From assembly GCA_964564025.1 (NCBI GenBank), contig CAZLZO010000001.1:1-64000 (forward strand): DNA of 64,000 nucleotides, in the 5' to 3' direction. Below are positions 16,051 to 24,938 of this stretch, piece after piece. The notes below the pieces were generated by a model. The model searched no databases and had not been told where the DNA came from. It saw nothing but the letters and a program-made list of their open reading frames with translations. The DNA is from DRYM01 sp964564025. Its GTDB lineage: Archaea > Thermoproteota > Thermoprotei_A > EX4484-217-1. The position numbers and the translations under genes were made by a program. Numbering within the stretch: position 1 is the first letter of the stretch; each line of letters opens with the position of its first letter.

Positions 16051-16436
16051 GTGCCTGATTGCAGGAAATTTAATGAATACGACCATGTATTTGAGGATTT
16101 AACATGCATAAAAGAGAGAATAGTTTCTACAAGGTCTAGACGTGTTAATAGGGTAAATGCTAAGCATGACTATAGGAAAATACAGAAAATGATAGAGTAC
16201 AAGACTTTAGGAATGAATATCAAGTATATTATGTTAAGCCGCATTATACTTCTCGTACCTGCCCTAGATACGGGTTTAAAGCAGATAGACAGCTTGTAGC
16301 AGTATGGAATATAGCTATGAAATGCCTTGAGATGTGGGGGATAAGGGAGCCTCTTCGGAAGCCCCTAAGGGTGATGATACCCCAAATCCTATGCTGGGGG
16401 AAGAGAGAACCAAACAAAAAACGTAAAATATCATAA
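16051..16436 (+). pseudogene. Remnant of a second TnpB gene
   Basis: C-terminal remains of another IS605-type TnpB, of a different lineage from the intact one. One frame gives HVFEDLTCIKERIVSTRSRR and ends NIKYI. After a one-base shift near 16228-16232 the next frame gives KPHYTSRTCPRYGFKADRQL and VAVWNIAMKCLEMWG, up to TAA 16434. The RuvC Glu (FEDL) and last Asp (KADRQ) remain, but the zinc ribbon keeps only one of its cysteines and most of the N-terminus is missing. Bases 15957-16050 (KKRLFEKIWETSEILS...) may be further debris. It cannot encode an active protein. Confidence 0.75.
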
Positions 16437-16856
16437 CTCCCAGACCCCTATTACCTAGAAAGCCATAGCTATGGCTAAGAAGCGTAGACATTAAGAAATT
16501 TTTACTATATATTAGGCCCCTATGTTCTCCTAGCATATAACCAATAATTCCCAATCTTATTTTGCAAGTTTTCCATGAATCATATAATCACTATAACTAT
16601 AGTGATTATAGCTTCTTTATAATCTCCTCGATTTCTCTAAGCCATTCTAGGTTACTTAAAACACGTTAAGGAGCAAACATATTTAACTATGGAACTTTCA
16701 AATATAGTTAAGCCTCCTACCTCCTCATAACACACAGTTTAATTAACGCAAATAAGTTGCGCTTATAACATTAACAAGCCATGATGCGATTAAAGCTTCC
16801 TTATACGTTTAATATTTTTAAAGTAGTGTCTGTTCAAGTTTAAAAGGGGATGTATT
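16437..16856. other. 420-base region without genes, holding a long palindrome
   Basis: Between the TnpB remnant and trmO. I see no coding frame or RNA gene apart from the 28-base palindrome listed separately. A TATA-like TTTAATATTTTTAAA near 16808-16822 probably serves trmO. Confidence 0.4.
16583..16610. repeat. 28-base perfect palindrome with 13-base arms
   Basis: TATAATCACTATA (16583-16595) and TATAGTGATTATA (16598-16610) are perfect inverted copies around a 2-base centre. As DNA it looks like a dimeric regulator site; as RNA it would make a tight hairpin. The inner motif matches that of the hairpin at 5204-5227. Confidence 0.6.
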
Positions 16857-17387
16857 GTGAATTTTCACTCCAATTACGAAGGAAGTAAAGCGATAATTTA
16901 TAGGCCAATAGGAATTATACATACACCGTTTAAAGAACCTAAAGGAACACCTATTCAGCCTACTGGAGCATTAGGGGTTAAGGGCGTCGTTGAAGTATTC
17001 CCTGAATATGCGGAGGGACTTGAAGGATTAGAGGGGTTTTCTCACATTATTCTAATTTATCATTTCCATCTTGTGAGGAAATGCATGCTTAAGGTTAAAC
17101 CCTACATGGGAAACAAGTTAGCAGGTATATTTGCGACGCGTGCTCCTCCAAGACCTAACCCTATAGGTATTTCCGTGGTTAGGTTATTAGAAGTTAGAGA
17201 AAATACTCTTCACGTATGCGATGTGGATATAGTTGATGGAACCCCGCTTTTGGATATTAAGCCTTATGTTCCAGCTTTTAACCATAGGAGCGTTAAGAGC
17301 ATAGGCTGGCTTGAAAAAGTGGCAAGTAAGGTTGCAGTAACTAAAGACAACGGCCGCTTTTATGACTATGAGAGCATGGCTCCATGA
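16857..17387 (+). CDS. trmO: TrmO/TsaA-family tRNA t6A methyltransferase
   Basis: A 176-residue protein of the YaeB/TsaA family. The bacterial member TrmO methylates N6-threonylcarbamoyladenosine at tRNA position 37 using S-adenosylmethionine. Family signatures are YRPIGIIHTPF near the N-terminus, GFSHIILIYHFHLV (about 62-75), the strongly conserved GIFATRAPPRPNPIGISVV (about 90-108) and DIVDGTPLLDIKPYVPAF (about 122-139). Start GTG 16857 has GGGGATG just upstream. Its role in archaea is inferred from the family. Confidence 0.85.
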   Translation: MNFHSNYEGSKAIIYRPIGIIHTPFKEPKGTPIQPTGALGVKGVVEVFPEYAEGLEGLEGFSHIILIYHFHLVRKCMLKVKPYMGNKLAGIFATRAPPRPNPIGISVVRLLEVRENTLHVCDVDIVDGTPLLDIKPYVPAFNHRSVKSIGWLEKVASKVAVTKDNGRFYDYESMAP

Positions 17388-17440
17388 GCATGGTACTGTA
17401 GGTTTCTTCTACGCTCTCCCAAGAAAGAAGGAGAAATAAG

Positions 17441-17995
17441 CTATGCTTTCTTCCTAAGCTCTTCAAGAATAGACCTTATCTTCTTAAGCTCCTCAAGCAT
17501 TTCCTCCTCAATAACTCTCCTCTCCTTAGAAGAAAGAATGCCTACTTTTCTTCTCACGTTAGATGCTATTTCACCAGCTAAGTTAGCGTCTATTTGGAAA
17601 AACGATAGTTCAGGCCTAAGTGTTCCTTGAGCTGGTGTGTAAATATCTACGTTAGCTAGTTTCAGAGATCTTTGAAGCGGGCCTTGCCTAACTCTTACTT
17701 CTGAAACTAAATTGTATGGTACACGTTTCTCCTTAACCCACCAAACACCGTATTTAGCGTATGCATGGTCTTCCTCAAGTCTAAAAATAATGCTTCTGTA
17801 GAATCTCGGTATCCACATAGCTAATACTACTAGTGGAACCACTACTAAGCCTATGGCGAACAATATTCCAGCGTAAATGTTGAAGTAACCTATAATTGCC
17901 GAAACAGCAATTGCAGGCGCAAAGTATCCTAGAGAATAAAGCCAGTAAATAACAGTTATTTTAGGCGACGATTTAAATTCCTTCGTCCCAGCCAT
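17441..17995 (-). CDS. PH-domain (DUF304/bPH2) membrane protein
   Basis: A 184-residue protein with two membrane spans (about residues 13-32 and 40-60) followed by a bacterial PH-like domain of the YdbT/DUF304 type: IIFRLEEDHAYAKYGVWWVKE with KRVPYNLVSEVRVRQGPLQR is the family pattern. The last 40 residues form a charged helix (RRVIEEEMLEELKKIRSILE), likely a coiled coil. Function unknown; related proteins sit in envelope or stress settings. ATG 17995. Confidence 0.75.
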   Translation of the reverse strand: MAGTKEFKSSPKITVIYWLYSLGYFAPAIAVSAIIGYFNIYAGILFAIGLVVVPLVVLAMWIPRFYRSIIFRLEEDHAYAKYGVWWVKEKRVPYNLVSEVRVRQGPLQRSLKLANVDIYTPAQGTLRPELSFFQIDANLAGEIASNVRRKVGILSSKERRVIEEEMLEELKKIRSILEELRKKA

Positions 17996-18102
17996 GATGT
18001 TTCATCTCATTAAGCTAAAGTATTGCTTTAGAGGTATTAAAGGTATTCTAAATAATAGATTAATAAGGTTAAACCATAGGTGAAACTTACGGAGATGCAA
18101 CA

Positions 18103-18829
18103 ATGAAATTTCGTAACGCTAAAATACTAAGTGTCTTAGCCATAGTATTGCTACTTATCACATTTTCTATTACATTACGCTTCCTAGTTCGCGAAGAGAA
18201 ATGCTCCATTAGAACTTTCTTAGCTGAGGCTAAGGAGGTATACTATGCTTTCAGAGATAAGCCTAAACCAGGTGTGTCTAAAGCCATAATGCTAGATAGC
18301 TTCTCCAGGGATGTAACTACCGAACTCTAATGTGGTTAATGACGCGGTAATTTCAATCAATAACACACTATATTACTACGCAATTCTGAGATTTTATGGT
18401 GAAGACTGACCAGGAATCATTGCGAAGGATTCTTATTTGGGTTCAAACGTGCATCTAAGGCTTCTGCCAACTAATGTGACCACTACAGGTGGTAGATTAT
18501 GGATTTATGAGATCAACATTAACGGTTCTAGGAATATAGTTAAGTTTTATGAAATACCCTTCATAATAGGATTATATAGGCTGTATGGGGATAGCATAAA
18601 TTTAGGTAGCGGATTAATTCTAGTTAGAATATACTATAATGTTCATTCTAACGAATGGAATATATTGTGGATTATTCTAAGGAAAAATGTAATGTTTAAA
18701 ATATTATTCAATATGTTAACGAAGATGTTGTGGGAAAGTTTTAAATTATCTCTGGAGATATTAGAAATCTCGAAATTTCCTAAGCCTATAAAACATGTTT
18801 TGTTAGGTGGTGCTAATTGCTATATGTGA
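18103..18829 (+). pseudogene. Broken gene for a membrane-anchored outside protein
   Basis: The gene starts at ATG 18103 (GGAGATG upstream) with an N-terminal membrane segment (ILSVLAIVLLLITFSITL) and runs in one frame to TAA 18328. In the next frame the sequence continues (NVVNDAVISINNTLYYYAIL) from about 18317, hits TGA at 18407-18409, then runs on from 18410 to TGA 18827. So there is one frameshift near 18314-18330 and one nonsense codon. The whole would be about 240 residues with several Asn-X-Ser/Thr sites, typical of exported archaeal proteins. No family recognised. Two short frames (75 and 130 residues) remain. Confidence 0.65.
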
Positions 18830-19994
18830 AAGGAGAATAAGAATATTCGATACTACACTTCGCGACGGCGACCAAATGGCTGGTGTTGAACTTTCTCTTG
18901 AAGACAAAATAGAAATCGCTAAAGCTCTTGACGAACTTGGTGTCGACATTATTGAAGCGGGGTTCCCTATTTCTTCAAAAATAGATCTTGAAACTATAAA
19001 GGCAGTTTCTAGAGAGCTTTCTAAATCTAAAATTGCAGCTTTAGCTAGGGCGTCTAAGAGAGATATTGATGAAGCAGCAGCTTCAGATGCACAAGTAATA
19101 CATGTTTTCATAGCCACTAGCGATATACATTTAAAATACAAGCTTAGATTAACTAGAGAAGATGTTTTAAGTAAAATTACTGAAGCAGTAGAGTACGCTA
19201 AAGAATATGGTGCATTGGTTCTTTTCTCAGCAGAAGACGCTACTAGAAGTGATAGAGAATTTCTCGTTAAAGCATATATGGAAGCTGTAAATGCTGGTTC
19301 AAAATACATAAACATACCTGATACAGTAGGTGTAGCAACACCTTGGGAAATGCGTGATCTAGTCAGTTATGTACGTTCCAAACTACCGAGGCACGTATGG
19401 ATAGATGTTCATTGCCACAACGACTTCGGTATGGCAACAGCTAATTCTTTAGCCGGAGTCCTTGGTGGAGCAGATGGAGTTCAAGTAACAGTTAATGGTT
19501 TTGGTGAAAGAGCTGGAAATGCTGCTTTAGAAGAGGTAGTAGCTGCTCTTCACTTCCTAATGAATTACCGTACAAACATCGTATTGGAAAAGCTAACATC
19601 TGTGTCGAAATTTGTTGCTAAAAAATTTGGAATAAACCTTCAGCCTAACAAGCCAATAATAGGTATAAATGCATTTGCCCATGAAGCTGGAATACATGTT
19701 CATGGAGTGCTAAGTAATCCTGCAACTTACGAAGCAATAGCTCCGGAAGACGTAGGTAATCGTAGAAGAATAGTTTTGGGAAGACATAGCGGCCGTCATG
19801 CTGTTATATGGGCTCTTGAAAGAATGAGTATTAAACCTACACATCAATTAGTGAACTTCATCCTTCATAAGCTTAAGGAAGTAGCTCCTAAAACTAAGAA
19901 GGTTTCGGAAGACCAAATTAAAAAATGGATTGAAGAGTTCAATAAGTTTAAAGGTGTAATTTATTATGCCTCGAATACTTGTAATACCAGGTGA
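18807..19994 (+). CDS. leuA: 2-isopropylmalate synthase, short form
   Basis: Condenses 2-oxoisovalerate with acetyl-CoA, the first step of leucine synthesis. The TIM-barrel motifs of the family are present: FDTTLRDGDQ near residue 14, IIEAGFPISS (about 50) as in isopropylmalate rather than homocitrate synthases, HCHNDFGMATANS (about 203) with metal ligands, and NGFGERAGNAALEEVV (about 230). At 395 residues it lacks the C-terminal LeuA dimer domain that carries leucine feedback inhibition. Citramalate or homocitrate synthase activity is therefore possible, but leuBCD directly downstream favours leucine. Start GTG 18807 (or GTG 18810); it overlaps the broken gene before it and leuB after it. 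Confidence 0.82.
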   Translation: MVLIAICERRIRIFDTTLRDGDQMAGVELSLEDKIEIAKALDELGVDIIEAGFPISSKIDLETIKAVSRELSKSKIAALARASKRDIDEAAASDAQVIHVFIATSDIHLKYKLRLTREDVLSKITEAVEYAKEYGALVLFSAEDATRSDREFLVKAYMEAVNAGSKYINIPDTVGVATPWEMRDLVSYVRSKLPRHVWIDVHCHNDFGMATANSLAGVLGGADGVQVTVNGFGERAGNAALEEVVAALHFLMNYRTNIVLEKLTSVSKFVAKKFGINLQPNKPIIGINAFAHEAGIHVHGVLSNPATYEAIAPEDVGNRRRIVLGRHSGRHAVIWALERMSIKPTHQLVNFILHKLKEVAPKTKKVSEDQIKKWIEEFNKFKGVIYYASNTCNTR

Positions 19995-20955
19995 TGGAAT
20001 AGGTCCTGAAATAACAGCAGCTGCAATGAAAGTTTTAGAGGCAACCATGCTAAAGTATAAGCTAAACATAGAAATTATAACAGGTCAAGCCGGTGATGAA
20101 GCTTTTCGTAAATTCGGAGAGTCTCTTCCACAAAACACCATAAAACTAGCTAAACAAGCAGATGCGATACTTAAGGGGCCTGTCGGCGAAACAGCATATG
20201 ATGTTGTTGTTAAATTACGTAGGATGTTTGAATTATACGCTAACATAAGGCCCGCTAAAAGCTTCAATGGAGTACCAGCCATAAAAACAGCTGACCTAGT
20301 TATTGTTAGAGAGAATGTTGAAGACGTGTATGTAGGTGCGGAATATAGGGTAGGTGACGTAGCTATAGCTTTAAAGATTATTACATCGAAAGGTGCCAGA
20401 AGAGTTGCTAAAGTAGCTGCTGAAATTGCTAAAGATAGAAGGAACAAGGTAACTATAGTTCATAAAGCTAATGTTCTAAGAGTTACCGACGGGTTGTTTA
20501 GAGATGAAGCTCGAAAAACACTTGAAACGGAGAAGGTAAGTATTGATGAAATGTACGTTGATGCTGCGGCAATGGAGCTTGTTAGAAACCCAAGTAGATT
20601 TGATGTAATATTAACTACGAATCAGTATGGTGATATTCTAAGTGATTTGGCAGCACAAGTTGTAGGAGGTCTTGGCTTAGCTCCCTCAGCTAATATTGGT
20701 GTTTCAAAAGCTATCTTCGAACCTGTACATGGAGCTGCTTGGGATATAGCTGGTAAAGGCGTAGCTAATCCGGTTGCAATGATACTTTCAGTAGCTATGA
20801 TGCTCGAATGGTTAGGCTATAAACAACCAGCACGAAGAATATGGAACGCTGTAGAAGAAGTATTAGCTTCAGACATTAAAACACCCGATATAGGTGGAAA
20901 CAGTTCTACTATGGAATTTGCTGAAGCCGTAGCTACTAAGGTGAAGAGAGCATGA
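19966..20955 (+). CDS. leuB: 3-isopropylmalate dehydrogenase
   Basis: NAD-dependent oxidative decarboxylase of the isocitrate/isopropylmalate dehydrogenase family, 329 residues, third reaction of the leucine pathway. Visible features: IPGDGIGPEIT at the N-terminus, the substrate-binding VRENVEDVYVGAEY (about 105-118), the metal-binding aspartates in TTNQYGDILSDLAAQVVGG (about 222-240) and the nucleotide loop EPVHGAAWDIAGKGVANP (about 254-271). ATG 19966 overlaps the end of leuA by 29 bases, and its stop overlaps the start of leuC by 4 bases, so translation is tightly coupled. Confidence 0.93.
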   Translation: MPRILVIPGDGIGPEITAAAMKVLEATMLKYKLNIEIITGQAGDEAFRKFGESLPQNTIKLAKQADAILKGPVGETAYDVVVKLRRMFELYANIRPAKSFNGVPAIKTADLVIVRENVEDVYVGAEYRVGDVAIALKIITSKGARRVAKVAAEIAKDRRNKVTIVHKANVLRVTDGLFRDEARKTLETEKVSIDEMYVDAAAMELVRNPSRFDVILTTNQYGDILSDLAAQVVGGLGLAPSANIGVSKAIFEPVHGAAWDIAGKGVANPVAMILSVAMMLEWLGYKQPARRIWNAVEEVLASDIKTPDIGGNSSTMEFAEAVATKVKRA

Positions 20956-22214
20956 ATAGTTTAGCATTAAAAATTCTTGCAAAACATGCTGGGCTTAAAA
21001 GGCTAGAACCTGGGGATTTAGTGTATGCTAGGGTTGATAAGGTAATGGTTAATGACGTGACAGGACCTGTGGCTCTAAAGGTTCTAAGGGAGACTGGTGC
21101 TGAAAAACTGGTGGGTGCTAAGAAAGTTGAAATATATGCTGTTTTAGACCATTACTCTCCAGCACATAATTGGGATGCTGCTAACGCACATATTGAACTC
21201 AGAAAGTTTTCAAAGCAGCACAGATGCGTGTTTTTTGACGTAGGACTAGGGATTGCTCACCAATTACTTGTTGAAGGGATAGTTAAGCCTGGAGAGCTAA
21301 TAGTTGGAGCAGACAGTCACACCATTACATATGGAGCTTTAGCAGCTTTCGCAACAGGCATTGGTAGTTCAGAAGCAGCATACGTAATGGCTACGGGAGA
21401 ATTATGGTTTAAAGTGCCTGAGCCTCTATACATAAGGTTAACGGGAAAATTCAAACCCAGCGTAGCGAGTAAGGATTTAGCGTTACATCTCCTAGGAGAA
21501 ATGGGCCCTGAAGGTGCTCTATATTGTTCAGTTGAATTCTTTGGTGAAGGCTTAAGAAGTTTAGATTTAAGTGATAGGCTTACAGTAGCTAATATGATGG
21601 TTGAAGCCGGGGCTAAAACAGCTATTTTCCCATACGATAATGAAACTGAGACGTGGCTATTAAGCTATGGAGTTAAGCCGGATAGGAAATGGAGGGAACT
21701 AAAATTGGAATCCAATATTGAAGCTAACATGGAAGTCAATTTATCAGATATTGAGCCTTTAATATCTGAACCCCCTATGCCTACAAGAGTTAGGCATGTT
21801 GCAGATTTAGAAGGTACTATTGTAGACCAGGTGTTTGTGGGTAGTTGCACTAATGGAAGATATAAGGACATACTAATTCTAGCACGTCTTCTCAAAGGAA
21901 AAAAGGTTAAAACAAGACTCATTGTGATTCCAGCATCCATGCGAATATTGAAGCGCATAGCATATGAAGGAATACTTAGTATTCTCGTCGAGGCAGGAGC
22001 CATAGTAGGAGTACCTGGCTGTGGACCTTGCTTTGGAGCACATATGGGGGTTCTAGGAGATTACGAAGTCATGGTTTCTACGGCTAATCGCAACTTTCCT
22101 GGAAGAGCTGGCCCACCTAGCGCTAAAGTCTATTTAGCTTCACCTTACACAGCAGCTGCAACAGCCATTACCGGAACAATAACTGATCCTAGACCTTTAA
22201 TAAAGAGTTTGTAA
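20952..22214 (+). CDS. leuC: 3-isopropylmalate dehydratase large subunit
   Basis: Large, iron-sulfur subunit of isopropylmalate isomerase, 420 residues, the archaeal short-type length. The three cluster cysteines are present in VGSCTNGRYKD (about 298) and PGCGPCFGAH (about 358-361). The GADSHTITYGALAAFATGIG segment (about 118-137) is typical of the aconitase superfamily. It works with the small subunit encoded next. In archaea related pairs can be homoaconitase; context favours leucine. Confidence 0.92.
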   Translation: MNSLALKILAKHAGLKRLEPGDLVYARVDKVMVNDVTGPVALKVLRETGAEKLVGAKKVEIYAVLDHYSPAHNWDAANAHIELRKFSKQHRCVFFDVGLGIAHQLLVEGIVKPGELIVGADSHTITYGALAAFATGIGSSEAAYVMATGELWFKVPEPLYIRLTGKFKPSVASKDLALHLLGEMGPEGALYCSVEFFGEGLRSLDLSDRLTVANMMVEAGAKTAIFPYDNETETWLLSYGVKPDRKWRELKLESNIEANMEVNLSDIEPLISEPPMPTRVRHVADLEGTIVDQVFVGSCTNGRYKDILILARLLKGKKVKTRLIVIPASMRILKRIAYEGILSILVEAGAIVGVPGCGPCFGAHMGVLGDYEVMVSTANRNFPGRAGPPSAKVYLASPYTAAATAITGTITDPRPLIKSL

Positions 22215-22234
22215 GGTTGGAAGAGGGAGAGAAA

Positions 22235-22738
22235 ATGAGGGTTAAAGGGTATGCGCTCTTAGTTGGTGACAATATAGATACAGACACAATAATTCCTGCA
22301 AGATACTTGCATAAAAGTGATCCAGAATGGCTAGGCAAACACGTGTTTGAAGATACTCCTGAAATTAGAAGTAGACTACTGAGCTTACCTAAACCGATAG
22401 CAATAATTGCTGGAAAAGGATTCGGCTATGGAAGTAGTAGAGAGCATGCTGTAATAGCGCTTAAAGCTATTGGTGTTTCATTAATAATTGCAAGAAGCTT
22501 TCATAGAATATTCTACCGCAACGCTATCAATAATGGGTTACCAGTAATAGAAGCTAATTTAACGGGACTTAAAAATGGGGACTTAGTAGAAGCAGATCTT
22601 GAAAATGGAATGATTCTTGTGGGAAATAATGTTGTATTCAAATTCAAACCTATGCCAAAACAACTTCTCGAAATTTTAAAGCATGGTGGATTAAAATACT
22701 TCCTTAAAAAGCTAGCTTCAGAAGAGCTTGGAAAGTAA
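22235..22738 (+). CDS. leuD: 3-isopropylmalate dehydratase small subunit
   Basis: Small subunit of isopropylmalate isomerase, about 167 residues. Typical motifs: GDNIDTDTIIPARYL near the N-terminus, GFGYGSSREHAVIALKAIG (about 68-86), ARSFHRIFYRNAINNGLP (about 93-110). The start is taken as ATG 22235 with AGAGGGA upstream; an in-frame TTG at 22217 would add six residues and sits on the ribosome site. It is the last gene of the leu operon. Confidence 0.92.
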   Translation: MRVKGYALLVGDNIDTDTIIPARYLHKSDPEWLGKHVFEDTPEIRSRLLSLPKPIAIIAGKGFGYGSSREHAVIALKAIGVSLIIARSFHRIFYRNAINNGLPVIEANLTGLKNGDLVEADLENGMILVGNNVVFKFKPMPKQLLEILKHGGLKYFLKKLASEELGK

Positions 22739-22796
22739 TAGTGCAAACGCGTTGATTGAAAACTGATTATTCTTAAAAGCAGTGAAGTAACTAAAC

Positions 22797-23081
22797 CTAC
22801 AGTATTACTTTATATCTTTTACCGCCAAATTTTGATAGTAATGCTTCATACTCTCTCTTACCAAGTACCGTTAGAACCTCTACCCTTGAACCTCTAAATG
22901 CATAAACTACAGCTTTTCCCTCAATTGAAACAGCAATGTAAACATCATTCCATGAATCATAAACTATCTGCACTGGATTTATTAAAATGTTTAAAATTTC
23001 TTTTTCAGTCACTTTTCTTTCAGCAATCCTTTCTTTCGCATGCTTTGAAATGATAATTTTGGCTTTTTCAGGAATAATCAT
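22797..23081 (-). CDS. DUF4258 protein, RelE-toxin-like fold
   Basis: About 94 residues. The pattern KAKIIISKHAKERIAERKVT near the N-terminus, then NPVQIVYDSWNDVYIAVS and a C-terminal EVLTVLGKREYEALL, fits the DUF4258 family, which is thought to share the RelE/ParE toxin-like fold. ATG 23081 is chosen (GTGG upstream); GTG 23090 is in frame. No antitoxin gene is adjacent, so a toxin role is not supported by context. Confidence 0.7.
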   Translation of the reverse strand: MIIPEKAKIIISKHAKERIAERKVTEKEILNILINPVQIVYDSWNDVYIAVSIEGKAVVYAFRGSRVEVLTVLGKREYEALLSKFGGKRYKVIL

Positions 23082-23202
23082 GCTAACCACTTATTAGCAT
23101 CATGATTTATACGTTTATTTAGGTAAACATTTGGGAGAGCATGCCATATTTTAGAATACAACCAAAAATTTTTTCTTACACATTAGCATCAGTATAGCTT
23201 AC

Positions 23203-24099
23203 ATGAGTAACGTATTGGGGAATGTGTTAGATATGTCCAAAAGCCGCCGTGACTTTGAAAGGTACATACCCTATCTTCTAATTCTTCCGGCTCTTAGCTA
23301 CTTAATATTCTTTATAGGGTATCCTTTGATTCAAGCGCTTTATCTTGCGCTTTTTCCCGATGGAAGATTTAGTATGGAGAATATAGATTACCTATTCACT
23401 AGCCCTTTTTCTAGGTTTGAAGAGGCATTTGCAAACACCATACTTCTCGTTATAACCATTATCCCTATACAGGTAGCTATAGCTATAGGTTTAGCTATGC
23501 TTTTTAACATGAAATTTCCCGGGAGAAATACTGCATTATACATGGTTGTTTTGCCGTTAACAATAAGTGATGTTGCAGCAGGGCTTATATGGTACTCTCT
23601 TCTCTCATCAAACGGCTTCTTTAACAAATTACTTATTAACCTAGGGCTTATTAGCGAACCTATTCAGTTTTTCGGATACCAGTTCAGACATATGGAGTTT
23701 TTGGCGATTGTTTTAACGGAGCTTTGGAGAGCTACAGCAATAGTTTTCGTAATATTATTTGCTGGATTGCAAATGATAAGTAGAGAATATATTGAAGCTG
23801 CAGAAGTTTTTGGAGCAACGGTTTGGCAAAGAATAAGGTACATTGTCTTCCCAATGCTGAAGCCCAGTCTTCAAGCAGCGTTAATTATTAGAACACTTTT
23901 CGCATTCCAAATATTCGGTGTAGTATGGATTCTTGCTGGAAGAGACATTCCAGTTCTCGCAGGAGAAGCATATTATGAGCAGGTTGAACTTAAACATACG
24001 GGAGTCGCAGCAATTTATGCTCTAATAATAGCTTTAATATCCATTGTAATAGGCTACATTTACATTAAACTTTTCAAGGCCAAATACTTGGAGGTGTAA
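23203..24099 (+). CDS. Sugar-type ABC transporter permease (MalF/UgpA type)
   Basis: A 298-residue permease of the carbohydrate ABC family (binding-protein-dependent permease fold, six main spans). The EAA coupling loop is EAAEVFGATVWQRIRYIVFPM, about residues 196-216. ATG 23203 has no ribosome site and a TATA-like AAAATTTTTT about 30-35 bases upstream, so the message is probably leaderless. It forms an operon with the next permease and ATPase. No binding-protein gene is next to it; see the fusion protein at 34757-37324. Confidence 0.9.
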   Translation: MSNVLGNVLDMSKSRRDFERYIPYLLILPALSYLIFFIGYPLIQALYLALFPDGRFSMENIDYLFTSPFSRFEEAFANTILLVITIIPIQVAIAIGLAMLFNMKFPGRNTALYMVVLPLTISDVAAGLIWYSLLSSNGFFNKLLINLGLISEPIQFFGYQFRHMEFLAIVLTELWRATAIVFVILFAGLQMISREYIEAAEVFGATVWQRIRYIVFPMLKPSLQAALIIRTLFAFQIFGVVWILAGRDIPVLAGEAYYEQVELKHTGVAAIYALIIALISIVIGYIYIKLFKAKYLEV

Positions 24100-24103
24100 T
24101 GTT

Positions 24104-24931
24104 ATGGAAATGAATGACATGTCTATTGTAAAATACTACCTTGTAAAGATACTTATTGCCGGCGGAGCAACAATAGCTGTTCTCTGGATACTTACACCAT
24201 TCATAATAGCTATTCTCTATGCTTTCACTAACCCAGCTGATTACTACAGTCCAAACATCGTTCTTCCCTTAAGATATACTTTCGAGCATGTTCAGAAGCT
24301 TTTAGCTTTAGGAGCAACTAAAGCCATATTTAATAGTGTAGCGGTAGCGCTAATGACCATAGGGTTAAGTTTCATATTAGGGCTTCCAGCTGGATACGCT
24401 TTTGCAAGATACATTTTCCCAGGCAAGGACAGTCTTAAGCTTTTCATAGTGAGTTTAAGAATGTTCCCGATAATGGTAATAGCTGTTCCCCTAGTTACAC
24501 TTTACATTAGACTCGGCCTTTCAGACACTCTCTTAGGTGTAGCTTTAGCTCATACAGCAATGTCTTTACCTTTCGTAATAGTAATCACGTCAAGTATTTT
24601 TGCAGGTGTACCTAAGGAGCTTGAAGAAGCAGCGCTTATATTTGGTCTTGATAGGAAAGGCGCTTTCCTAAGAATAACAATGCCCTTAGCTCTTCCTGGA
24701 CTCGCTGCTGCAGCAATATTCACATTCATTATGTCTTGGAATGAGGTTTTCATAGCATCTGTTTTAACATTAACTAATAGAACACTACCTGCATTCATAC
24801 TTACATCCGCTATGGCAGCTACAGATTTCATAAAGTTTGCAGCAGGATTCATTATGATTCTTCCAGCCATGATTTTCGTTTTTATAGCTAGAAGATACCT
24901 TATAACAATGTGGGGTATAACACTAAGGTGA
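24104..24931 (+). CDS. Sugar-type ABC transporter permease (MalG/UgpE type)
   Basis: A 275-residue second permease. It has the MalG-type opening span, a middle RMFPIMVIAVPLVTLYIRLG motif and the EAA loop EEAALIFGLDRKGAFLRITM, about residues 171-190. GGAGGTG at 24090-24096 precedes ATG 24104. It lies 4 bases after its partner, consistent with a heterodimeric channel. Confidence 0.9.
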   Translation: MEMNDMSIVKYYLVKILIAGGATIAVLWILTPFIIAILYAFTNPADYYSPNIVLPLRYTFEHVQKLLALGATKAIFNSVAVALMTIGLSFILGLPAGYAFARYIFPGKDSLKLFIVSLRMFPIMVIAVPLVTLYIRLGLSDTLLGVALAHTAMSLPFVIVITSSIFAGVPKELEEAALIFGLDRKGAFLRITMPLALPGLAAAAIFTFIMSWNEVFIASVLTLTNRTLPAFILTSAMAATDFIKFAAGFIMILPAMIFVFIARRYLITMWGITLR

Positions 24932-24938
24932 TTAGGTA

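Noticed and set aside
16366..16380. GTGATGA sequence in the TnpB remnant
   Set aside because: A C-box-like word without a matching D box; it is part of the element's right end.
16315..16554. 79-residue minus-strand frame
   Set aside because: Opposite to the tail of the TnpB remnant, no motif; the plus-strand reading explains the sequence better.
18407..18409. In-frame TGA as a selenocysteine codon
   Set aside because: No redox-family context, no downstream element recognised, and a frameshift is also present nearby, so decay is simpler.
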